64,000 nt of DNA from Oxalobacteraceae sp. CFBP 8761. Its GTDB lineage: Bacteria; Pseudomonadota; Gammaproteobacteria; Burkholderiales; Burkholderiaceae_D. Below are positions 50,140 to 58,300 of the stretch, piece by piece; within the stretch, counting starts at the first letter, position 1; each line of letters starts with the position of its first letter. The stretch lies in assembly GCA_014841595.1 (NCBI GenBank), contig JACYUE010000001.1, positions 723,654 through 787,653 of the forward strand, given 5' to 3'. The position numbers and the translations under genes are program-made. Below the pieces are notes generated by a model. The model saw only the letters and a program-made list of their open reading frames with translations, ran no database searches and was not told the origin of the DNA.

Positions 50140-51360
50140 TTACGCCGGCGGCGAGGTGGCCGGCTGCGCTTCGCCCAGCATGCGCTCGACCGTCCGGGCC
50201 AATTCGCGTGCCTTCCAGCGGCGACGCGTCAGCATCAACGCCGTCAAGACCACACCACACAGCGCCATTGCCGCTGCGACCCACTGCGGCGCAGTGTAGG
50301 CAAAGCCCAGCGTCAGCGGAATCCCGCCCAGCAGGGCGCCCAGCGCATTGCCGACATTGAAACCCGCCTGGCCCAGCGACGAGCCCAGCATCTCCGCTTC
50401 GCGCGAATGCTCGATCAGGAGCACCTGCACCGGTGGACCAATGGCCAGCGCATTGGCGCCGGTCAGGAACGCCAGCACCACCATTGCGATCTTCGACTCG
50501 GCCATCAGGCCATTGCACAGCAGCAGTACCACCATCGAGACCATCAGGATCAACAGGGCTGGCAGCGGATGGAACTTGTCGGCCAGATAACCGCCAAACT
50601 GCACGCCGACCGTCATGCCCACACCAACCGCCGTCATGATCAGCGGCAGCGCACTCGTGCTGAAGCCCGTGACATCGGTCAGCAGCGGCGCGATATAGCT
50701 GAACCACGCAAAGAAGCCGCCGGTGCCGATCGAGACGATGCCCAGGGCCAACCACAGATCCAGGTGCCGGAAGATGCGCAGGTCTTGCATGAGGCCCGTA
50801 CGTTTGCTTGGCGCGATCGGTGGCACCCACTGATACAGGCTCCACATGGTAAGTAAACCAATGACCGCGACGATCAGGAACACCATGCGCCAGTCGAACG
50901 CATGGCCGATCCAGGTGCCGAGCGGCACGCCCAGCACGTTGGCCAGCGTCAGGCCGGTAAACATCATGGCCATCGCCGCCGCCGTCTTGCCGGGCTCGGC
51001 CAGGCGGCTGGCGACGACCGCGCCCACGCCGAAGAAAGCGCCATGCGGCAAGCCGGCCAGGAAGCGCGACGCCATCATCGTCTCGAAGTTCGGCGCGAAC
51101 GCCGACATCGCGTTGAACACGGCAAACATCAGCATGAACCAGATCAGCACGGTGCGCGGCGGACGGCCGGCGACAATGGTGACGAGGGTGGGCGCACCGA
51201 CCACGACACCGAGCGCGTAGGCGGTGATGAGATAGCCGGCTTGCGGGATCGTGATCTGCAGACCACGGGCGATATCGGGCAGGATGCCCATCATGACGAA
51301 TTCGGTCATGCCAATGCCGAAGCCGCCAAGGGCGAGGGGAAGTAGGCTTTTCTTGATCAC
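50140..51360 (-). CDS. MFS exporter, AraJ/DHA1 class
   Basis: A 406-residue 12-helix MFS transporter (LLPLALGGFGIGMTEFVMMGILPDIA at the start; motif A GYLITAYALGVVVGAP). Similar to AraJ/YdhP exporters, which export sugars or drugs; the substrate is unknown. The start codon is GTG at 51360, with no clear ribosome binding site. It converges on the choice-of-anchor A gene with 13 bases between. Confidence 0.92.
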   Translation of the reverse strand: MIKKSLLPLALGGFGIGMTEFVMMGILPDIARGLQITIPQAGYLITAYALGVVVGAPTLVTIVAGRPPRTVLIWFMLMFAVFNAMSAFAPNFETMMASRFLAGLPHGAFFGVGAVVASRLAEPGKTAAAMAMMFTGLTLANVLGVPLGTWIGHAFDWRMVFLIVAVIGLLTMWSLYQWVPPIAPSKRTGLMQDLRIFRHLDLWLALGIVSIGTGGFFAWFSYIAPLLTDVTGFSTSALPLIMTAVGVGMTVGVQFGGYLADKFHPLPALLILMVSMVVLLLCNGLMAESKIAMVVLAFLTGANALAIGPPVQVLLIEHSREAEMLGSSLGQAGFNVGNALGALLGGIPLTLGFAYTAPQWVAAAMALCGVVLTALMLTRRRWKARELARTVERMLGEAQPATSPPA

Positions 51361-51502
51361 AGGGGAGGTGGTTGTACTGCGGTGGAAAATGATCCCTGCC
51401 GACGGAGGAATTTGCGGCTGGGTCTGTCACTATACCGGCTGCAAGAGCAAACGTCCGCTCACCAGTCGTGATGACAGGTATAGGGTGCCCGAATGGGCCG
51501 CC

Positions 51503-52111
51503 TCAAGCGGGCAGTGGCTCGTCGTCGTCCGGCGGCCAAACAATGCGGCCATGGCCCACGTCGCCCAGCCGCGCGCGGATGTCGTCAGCGTCGCTTGCCG
51601 GCAGGCTGAACGTGAACTGCACGTCGTCGCCGTGCGCTACCTCATCGAGCGTGGCGCCGGCCGCATCGAGCTCGCGCCGCAGCATCCCTTCCATCGCATA
51701 CGGCGCGCTGCAGCGCAGCTGGCGCAGCTTGATGATCGGGATCTTCGGCGCGCCGAGCAGCGCCTGCGCCACACTGTCAGTGTAGGCCCGCACGAGGCCG
51801 CCCGCGCCAAGCTTGACGCCGCCGAAGTAGCGTACCACTGTGGCCAGCACACCATCGAGATCCTGATGGCGCAGCACATCGAACATCGGCCGCCCGGCAG
51901 TGCCACTCGGCTCACCATCATCGACCGCCGCTGACTGGCCGCCGGCCAGCAACGCCCAGCACACATGCGCCGCGCCAGGATGCTGCGCGCGCAGCGCCGC
52001 CACGACCTGTTGCGCACCAGCACGGTCAGCCATCGGCTGCACGCACGCGATGAAGCGGCTTTTCTTGATGATCAGTTCGTGGTGGACGGCGCTAGCAATG
52101 GTCTGGGGCAT
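51503..52111 (-). CDS. IMPACT-family (YigZ/UPF0029) protein
   Basis: A 202-residue protein of the YigZ/IMPACT family. The N-terminal domain has KKSRFIACVQPM, DDGEPSGTAGRPM and VVRYFGGVKLGAGGLVRAY, the family hallmark; a C-terminal ferredoxin-like DUF1949-type domain follows. Function in bacteria is uncertain (translation-related in eukaryotes). Start ATG at 52111. Confidence 0.93.
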   Translation of the reverse strand: MPQTIASAVHHELIIKKSRFIACVQPMADRAGAQQVVAALRAQHPGAAHVCWALLAGGQSAAVDDGEPSGTAGRPMFDVLRHQDLDGVLATVVRYFGGVKLGAGGLVRAYTDSVAQALLGAPKIPIIKLRQLRCSAPYAMEGMLRRELDAAGATLDEVAHGDDVQFTFSLPASDADDIRARLGDVGHGRIVWPPDDDEPLPA

Positions 52112-52130
52112 GGGGCGCGCAGTAAAAGGG

Positions 52131-52170
52131 GAACGAAAACGACAACGCCAACCCGAAGGTTGGCGTTGTC
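52131..52170 (-). terminator. UUCG-capped terminator of tRNA-Lys
   Basis: On the minus strand: GACAACGCCAACC, a TTCG tetraloop and the perfect complement GGTTGGCGTTGTC, followed by GTTTTCGTTCC. It lies 11 bases after the 3' end of tRNA-Lys and upstream of yigZ. Confidence 0.8.
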
Positions 52171-52180
52171 GATGAATCTT

Positions 52181-52256
52181 TGGTAGGCCGTGCGGGATTC
52201 GAACCTGCGACCAACGGATTAAAAGTCCGCTGCTCTACCAGCTGAGCTAACGACCC
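52181..52256 (-). tRNA. tRNA-Lys (anticodon TTT)
   Basis: A 76-base tRNA on the minus strand. The anticodon loop reads CTTTTAA with anticodon TTT; the D-arm TAGCTCAGCTGGTAGAGC, the T-loop GGTTCGAATCC and an encoded CCA end are present. The acceptor stem pairs over seven positions (with two G-U pairs). Confidence 0.97.
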
Positions 52257-52307
52257 GAAGAAGACGAGATTATAGCGGCACTTGGCAGATTTACCAAGTG
52301 CTTCCGC

Positions 52308-52904
52308 TCATTCTTTCTTTTTGTCTACGTCAGCGTGGTAGTCCTCGCCCTGTTCTTCGGCGTGTTGCTCACCTTCTTCGGATACATCTTCGCCTTCGAT
52401 GACCTTGTCTTCAGCCTGCACATCGTGCATGGCATGCGGTTCAAGTTCTTCGGCGCTGACGTTCATCCGGACGAACAGACCCCAGGTAGCGAGCAGGGCG
52501 GCAGCAGCCACACCAATCGACGCTGCGTGCGGCAAGTATTCCGGGCTGCCATGGACGAACTGGAACACCCCGATCAGGCACTCTACCGACAGGGACACGA
52601 CGACCACGATCAGGAAGCGCGACAAGAAGCGACGCACGCGGGTAGGCGAGCTGATGTTGGCTTCGCGCTGGATTTCTTCTTCCAGCACGGTTTGACCAAG
52701 ACCGAGCGCGGCAACGGCGATGGTCAGCATGCCGATGCATTCAAGGATGAGGTCGAAGCGTTCGCGGGCAACGGTATCGGCGGAAGGGCTGAGGGCAGAC
52801 CAGATTTCGACGCCAGCCAGCACGACGAGGCCGATGCCGCAGGCGAAGAACAGGATGACGATGAACACGTAACCGAGTTCGAAGAGTTTTGTTATGGCTT
52901 TCAC
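52308..52904 (-). CDS. Predicted four-helix inner-membrane protein
   Basis: A 198-residue protein with four hydrophobic segments (residues about 11-33, 52-74, 94-112, 125-145) and a long acidic tail (VIEGEDVSEEGEQHAEEQ and following) ending DKKKE. I do not recognise the family. The tail might bind basic partners or cations. It is the last gene on the GC-rich backbone before the AT-rich accessory stretch begins at about 53.05 kb; 52905-53065 holds no gene. Confidence 0.75.
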   Translation of the reverse strand: MKAITKLFELGYVFIVILFFACGIGLVVLAGVEIWSALSPSADTVARERFDLILECIGMLTIAVAALGLGQTVLEEEIQREANISSPTRVRRFLSRFLIVVVVSLSVECLIGVFQFVHGSPEYLPHAASIGVAAAALLATWGLFVRMNVSAEELEPHAMHDVQAEDKVIEGEDVSEEGEQHAEEQGEDYHADVDKKKE

Positions 52905-53065
52905 GGGGGGAGCGGTGGTTGTAAAGATGCGAGACTTTAGCAGTAAAGGCTGAGTTGGCGATGTTCAGGAGGTGGTGGGTGTGGACGTTGTGCGACAGCG
53001 GGTGGCGGGCATGCGTGACAAGCAGGTGAAACCGGCCCCTCAATTGGTGTGCCTATGCGTTAGAG

Positions 53066-53299
53066 TCAATCTGCAATTGCAATCTGTAACACTCGGAGTA
53101 AATTTTCATTTCTAGCTCCAGCCCTTCCAGCATCAATATCAACGGAGATGTTTTCACAGATACAGTATTCATTATCCAAAGGGATCGATCTTAGAATGCT
53201 CCAGCAACTCACGCACTGATAGAACGTCCGGTCCGAAACTGGTAAAGCCGCTCCGGCTAAGTAATTTAGGTCTACAATTTTCAACTTATTCTTTGTCAT
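53066..53299 (-). CDS. Orphan immunity-like small protein with Cys pairs
   Basis: A 77-residue protein with a zinc-ribbon-like arrangement: YQCVSC in the middle and YCICENISVD after it, then IDAGRAGARN. The pattern (C-x2-C, C-x-C, DxDAGR) resembles small immunity proteins in Rhs and polymorphic-toxin loci, from memory only. It has much lower GC than the backbone. GGAG lies about 9 bases before the ATG. It is the last gene in the array downstream of the Rhs gene. Confidence 0.6.
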   Translation of the reverse strand: MTKNKLKIVDLNYLAGAALPVSDRTFYQCVSCWSILRSIPLDNEYCICENISVDIDAGRAGARNENLLRVLQIAIAD

Positions 53300-53444
53300 A
53301 GTAGCAACTCCCGCATGCCTTTTACTGCATTATGCTACTGGCATTTCTGCCGTACGCCTTGAACGCTTCCGTCTTGGGGAACCAAATTATCCTACAGTCT
53401 GGCTTCATCATCAGGGTATTCTACCTAAAAGTAAAAATGGATTT

Positions 53445-53726
53445 TTATTTATTCTTTAAGACTGCCTCAATTTGCATAATCTCATAATCTACAAGGCTAT
53501 CGCAACCAAACTCCAACCCATATTCAAAATCAAGTTTTGCATAGATTTCGCCAGTACTTAATTTTATTTTTCCGATTTCTGCTCCTGGCATCGCGATCCA
53601 TTCGACTTTGGATTTTAATTTTGATGCAAGATCTTTCATTATTGATCTAAATTCATTTAAATTAATTTTTTCATCAACCAAAAATTGCGATACTCTTGGT
53701 TTCTTAGTGGTTTTTATATATTTCAT
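53445..53726 (-). CDS. Orphan small protein in Rhs immunity array
   Basis: A 93-residue, AT-rich-coded protein (MKYIKTTKKPRVSQFLVDEK at the start; SLVDYEIMQIEAVLKNK at the end). It has no signal or membrane segment and mixed acidic/basic character, as is common for immunity proteins. It lies 70 bases downstream of the frameshifted toxin-tail fragment, the position expected of its cognate immunity gene. Function is inferred from location only. Confidence 0.6.
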   Translation of the reverse strand: MKYIKTTKKPRVSQFLVDEKINLNEFRSIMKDLASKLKSKVEWIAMPGAEIGKIKLSTGEIYAKLDFEYGLEFGCDSLVDYEIMQIEAVLKNK

Positions 53727-53796
53727 ATGTGCATTTCAATGACAGCCAAATTTTTCTGGATCGATTTCGAAACTTGGTCGCAGTCCGCATCTCCTA

Positions 53797-54089
53797 TTAT
53801 TTTTTTTTCACGCTCCCACGGGATTGCTGTGCCGAGCCCATAATATATTCATAGGCTTCAGAACCAGTTTTTTCCTTACTTTCACCTTTGCCATCGCCTG
53901 TTTCCAAGTTAGCATTGGTTCAGGTTTTCCTGTTGTTGAGCCGGTGTAAAGGTCAATCGCTTTTTGCCGATCCTCCATCAATAACCGAGCTCTAATTCTG
54001 GCCTCATTCCTCAATCTATGGGCTTGTCTAGCCTTTTTTTTTAGGTCTGCTATGCACTGCTTTCCAATTGCCATATTTTTTAGACTCAC
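53797..54089 (-). pseudogene. Frameshifted fragment of a polymorphic-toxin C-terminus
   Basis: From a GTG at 54089 one frame gives KKKARQAHRLRNEARIRARL and MEDRQKAIDLYTG, then LTWKQAMAK. The original frame then continues as unlike sequence to 53808. If the reading shifts frame near 53885, the continuation is GSEAYEYIMGSAQQSRGSVK, ending at TAA (53797-53799). Together the two halves recall the C-terminal tail seen in some Rhs-type toxins (RNxARxxARxLMxD, then a TW and a YxxIxxSxxSR motif). I read it as a decayed displaced toxin tip rather than a gene. An in-frame stop directly precedes the GTG. Confidence 0.6.
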
Positions 54090-54179
54090 TCAGATGGTTA
54101 GCGTCTGTTTCGATGACTTGCCATCTACTCCAGGGCAAGCAAAAACTATTATTCTACTCAATCTTTCTGACAAATACTC

Positions 54180-54614
54180 TCATCGAGGTTTCATGAAAAT
54201 GGCTACATCAAAGGAACGTATCTCATAACTCAAATTTAGTTGACCCCACTTGAAAAGCCACGTACGCGTCCCGGTTCTAATATTATTGGGTGAGGCTCCG
54301 ATGTTCTTCTTCATAAAATTCGATAGTAGATGATATTCATCTGTCATCGCCTTTTCACTTACGTCATCCCAACTTTTAATAGGACGGTCTAACCATCGCA
54401 GTAGCAGCCACTTAATACTCGTTTCTTGCAAGGAGATGAAAACGCCAAACCTCATTGTATCCTCTTGAGCCTCTACGTAGTAATAAATACCTCCCGCGCA
54501 TTCTCGTTTTTCAATCAAGTATTTTTCGGCAAGGTTTTCCAACTCCTCATAATTGGATGAGACTGATAATATTTTCTCGCCAATATTGATTTTCCCTTCG
54601 GTAAAGTCAATCAT
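54180..54614 (-). CDS. Orphan immunity-like protein
   Basis: A 144-residue cytoplasmic protein starting MIDFTEGKINIGEKILSVSS. It has alternating strand/helix character (YYYVEAQEDTMRFGVFIS; IKWLLLRWLD) and ends SYEIRSFDVAIFMKPR, reminiscent of immunity proteins from Rhs/CDI loci. It is AT-rich in codon use, and no start other than 54614 is needed. It is on the same strand as the Rhs gene, between the first immunity candidate and the decayed toxin tip. Confidence 0.65.
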   Translation of the reverse strand: MIDFTEGKINIGEKILSVSSNYEELENLAEKYLIEKRECAGGIYYYVEAQEDTMRFGVFISLQETSIKWLLLRWLDRPIKSWDDVSEKAMTDEYHLLSNFMKKNIGASPNNIRTGTRTWLFKWGQLNLSYEIRSFDVAIFMKPR

Positions 54615-54911
54615 GGGATTATCGACTCCGTCAGTGGATCTTCTTCAATAATGATACGATACTTTAAATTGATGCAATACTATTGCACGCCTTATTGGTT
54701 CATTGACTAACTTGTACGCTCTTCCTACACAAGGACCTCTGTTTAATATGAATGATTTTATCTCTGCTTCAGACTAAATAAAAATAATATCGAATGCGCG
54801 AACTGCCCCTGCCGGCCTAGTCGAACCGTTGGCCCGAATGGCTGACCTAACACCCTTGCCTTGCCACGAGCACAAACATTAATTCTTGAGCCCGCATGCG
54901 TAATATTCACA
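54615..54911 (-). other. Intergenic stretch with a possible toxin remnant
   Basis: About 300 bases without a confident gene. On the minus strand a 41-codon open segment (about 54630-54760; it includes SFILNRGPCVGRAYKLVNE) ends just before the 54614 gene and could be the remnant of a toxin tip that the gene once neutralised. A short GC-rich patch (54790-54870) interrupts the AT-rich surroundings. Nothing else is seen. Confidence 0.3.
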
Positions 54912-55313
54912 TTAGTACCGACGATATTCGTCCCAACTTGTTAGGTCAACATTGGTACTGTTTTCAAAGCTGTCACAACCGACTAATATTGAGTTGCCAC
55001 AAGGGTCATATATGCTCGCCATATACCCGCCCGGCGTCATTGCCAAAAAATCAAAATGAACTTCTTGCTCACGTAGTGACATACAATATTCGGGGAAGTC
55101 ATTTTTGATATTGAACTTAAATAACGGATTTTTACTTGGATCAATCTTGATTTCTGAATATTGCAACTGCCCGCGAACAGTTCTAATATTATTTACTAAG
55201 AACTCGCTTCCATTTATTGTGAAACGAAGAATCTGACCGTAGAAGTTCTTCATCTGCGCCATCATTCCCTTACTCACTGGGATGAAAATTGTAATCACTT
55301 CATCTTCTTCCAT
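54912..55313 (-). CDS. Candidate cognate immunity protein with VOC (glyoxalase)-like fold
   Basis: A 133-residue protein that overlaps the end of the Rhs gene by 14 bases, the standard place of a cognate immunity gene. The ATG at 55313 has AAAGGGAC in front; the longer open frame to 55415 lies inside the Rhs tip and is unlikely. The sequence resembles a vicinal-oxygen-chelate module: FYGQILRF early, then FDFLAMTPGGYMASIYDPCGNSI. The usual metal ligands (a first-strand His and a last-strand Glu) are not seen. It probably binds and blocks the Rhs toxin tip. Confidence 0.75.
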   Translation of the reverse strand: MEEDEVITIFIPVSKGMMAQMKNFYGQILRFTINGSEFLVNNIRTVRGQLQYSEIKIDPSKNPLFKFNIKNDFPEYCMSLREQEVHFDFLAMTPGGYMASIYDPCGNSILVGCDSFENSTNVDLTSWDEYRRY

Positions 55314-58300
55314 ATCGTCCCTTTGATGCTGGTCTGTCACTAACGCTAGTGTCATTTCGCGCCTCCTTTGCGGCGCATCGATTTGGCGGAAATATTTTCG
55401 CTCCAATTCTGCCAAGCGCCTTTTTTTCAGCGGCGTAGAATGGACTTCTGTTGGCAGCCGAATCGTTTCCTATATCAATGAATTTGTAGCCTTCTGCTGC
55501 TCGTTCACGAATCCAAATAGCGTTTCCACCAACTGCTTTTTCCTCCCAAACTTTTGATCCAAATTTCGCTTCAAAAGCGCCTGAACTTCGTATTATGTCG
55601 CTCCAGTCTTTTTTAATGGTCCTAAACTCCTCGCACGGGTATTTTTTACGCATCGCTTTAGCATAAGCCTCAATTGATGATTGGCCTTCACCAATGATCA
55701 CATATTTGGTCAAGCCTAGAGGATCGATAAATGCAGTCGGGTTTGGACTATATTGGTACGAGTTGATGCCACCCGAAAGCTTTATCGGATCGCTCGACAA
55801 ATATCTTCCTAGAAGCGGGTCGTAGTAACGATACCGGTTGTAGTGTAGCCCCGTTTCTTCATCAAGATGCTGCCCCTGAAATCGTACTGGATTTCTCACC
55901 CCCGTCTTAAACGCAGCCTCGCTGATCGCTTCCCTCGCCTGTCCCCACGCCTTGTATTGAGCCGACCACGCAACCTTGCCCTCATGGTCGGTTAATTCCT
56001 GCGGCGTGCCTAGATGATCACATTGAAAGAAGGTGATTTCATCTTTGCCAAATGGTCCGGCGTCTTGCTCAAGTTCGCCGTTCCATAGAGGATCAAGCTC
56101 AATATCGTACTTGCCATAGTTACCTGCTATTAGCGCCTTGACATCAGTGCTGGACGCCAGTCGTAGCGCCTGGCTTCTAGTCGCCTGCGCGAGAGGTACA
56201 AAACTATCGCGCTCGTATACATAGTGAACGGTTCGTTCGACCGCGGTATGGCCCCCATACACGCTGCTTTCCAGCGCCAGCGTGTCGCCATCCCAGCCGT
56301 ACATTGTCCGAGTTGGCTCCCGGAAAGCACCACCATCCATCGCAGTATGGTGCTTGGCGATGCGCCGCCCCAACGGATCATAGGCAAAGGTGGTGACGCC
56401 TTGCGACGTCGTGCCGCGGTTCATTCGGTTGAACGCATCCCATGCATACTCGGACCGCTTGCCGTGCTGCGTGTGCTCCACGAGATTGCCGCGTTCGTCG
56501 TAGCGATAACTGACGCCCGCATATTCCTTGAGCAGGTTGTCGAGCAGTTTCGGTAGCGGGGCGCGTTGGGAAATGGGCCCCTGCTGCTCGGTATCGGGTA
56601 CCTGTATGTTCCCCGCTGGATCGAAAGCGAAGGTTTCGTAGCCCATTGCACTGTTTGCCGCCAGAAGCCGTCCAACCGGGTCATAGCGGTATTCAATGTG
56701 GCCGCGCCGGTTGTCTTCGACGCTGGCCAGTTGGCCGGACGGGTCATAACGGTAGCGGCGGACGATTGCGGCGCGCATGCCGACCTGAACGTCGGGACGG
56801 TACGTATCGGGGTAGAACAGCCGATCCTTCTGGCCGACCTGGGCGATAGGGCCGAGCTGCTGTTCGATCAGGCGGCCCACCGGGTCATATTTCATCGTTT
56901 GCCGCAGGCCGTTAGCCTGGGTGCGGCTGGTTTCCTGGTACAGCGCGTCGCGTTCGAAGGCCACCAACTCTTGCCCGTCGAGCAGCAGGCCATGCACGTG
57001 GCCAGCGCCGTAGGTCAGCCATTCGGTGCTGTGGCCGTCGGGACGGACCGTGCCGATGCGGCCGTTCAATTCGTCATGCTGGTGGTGCCAGACTGCGGTG
57101 CCTTTATCTGGATGGAACGGCCCCTGGTAGTGCTGGTGCTCGCGCACCAGGTTGCCAGCGGGGTCGTAGAACCATTGCAGTCTGGCGTGTTCGTTCTGTG
57201 CTTCGGCCAGTTGGCCATTGGCGTTGTAGGCGAAGGTTTCGGTTTGCTCCGGCTGGCCGGGGGCGGCGGCCCGGCGTTGCACAAGCCGGCCCATGGCGTC
57301 GAAGTTGAGGCGCGTGGTCACGCCGGCGTCGACGGTCTCCATTAGCACGCCACTATCGTCGTCGTAACGGTACTCGGTGACCTTGCCGTCAAAACCTTGT
57401 TCCTGCAACAGGCGGCCGGCCGGGTCATACCGGAAGCGGTAGACGCTGCCATTTTCGTTTTCCAGCGCGGCCAGGCGGCCGAGCGCATCCCAGCGATAGT
57501 GCAGGCCATGTCCAAGGGCGTCGATGCGCCTGGCGATCAATCCGGCTGCGGTGTAGCGGTAGGCGGTGGTGCGTGCGAGAGCGTCAGTGTGCGCGAGCAG
57601 CCGGCCTTCGGCGTCATGGACCAGCTGCTCTTGCTTGCCATCCGGGTAGATGACGGCTTCGAGCTGTCCGGGATGGTTGCCCCTGTCGCTACCGTCATTG
57701 CGGGCTTGCGCCAGCGTGTCGGCGCTAAGAGGTGTGTAGCGGTATCGGGTGACATTACCGGCGGCATCGATGCTCTTGGTAAGCCGTTTGCGATCGTCGT
57801 ATTCCCAATGGCTGCTGTGTCCTGAACAGTCGGTGTAGCTGGCGAGTCCGCCGTCCAGGTTGTACGTGAGTTTCGAGATGCCACCCTTGGCGTCAATGAT
57901 CTCGATGGGCTGGCTGCGCTTGTCGTACACATACTGCGTCTTGTTGCCGCGCGGGTCTGTCTCTTCAACCAGATGGCTCTGGACATTGTAGTCACGCTTC
58001 CAGGTGCCACCTTCGCCATCGCGGATGCCGGTGACGCGGTGCTGGTTGTCATACTCGAAGTGGACTTGACTGCCGTCAGCGCGCGTATGCGTGAGCAGGT
58101 TGCCATGGGCATCGAAACGGTAATGCTCGCTGCTGCCGTCGGCGTCGATGTGGCGCACGACGTTCTTGGCGGCATCGCGATAGAACCATTCCTCGCCCCC
58201 GTCCGGGTACACGATGCGGTAGGTGTAGCCTGCGATGTCATAGTAGTAGCGGCTCTCTTGATCAAGCGCATCGATGACGTAGGCCAGCCGAATGTTCTTG

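Noticed and set aside
52181..53300. tRNA-Lys as the integration site of the AT-rich Rhs accessory stretch
   Set aside because: The AT-rich segment lies on the 5' side of the tRNA, separated by a normal backbone gene. No repeat of the tRNA 3' end and no integrase are visible.
54896..55108. Plus-strand 70-codon frame opposite the immunity candidate
   Set aside because: It lies wholly inside the immunity gene on the other strand and has no start signals.
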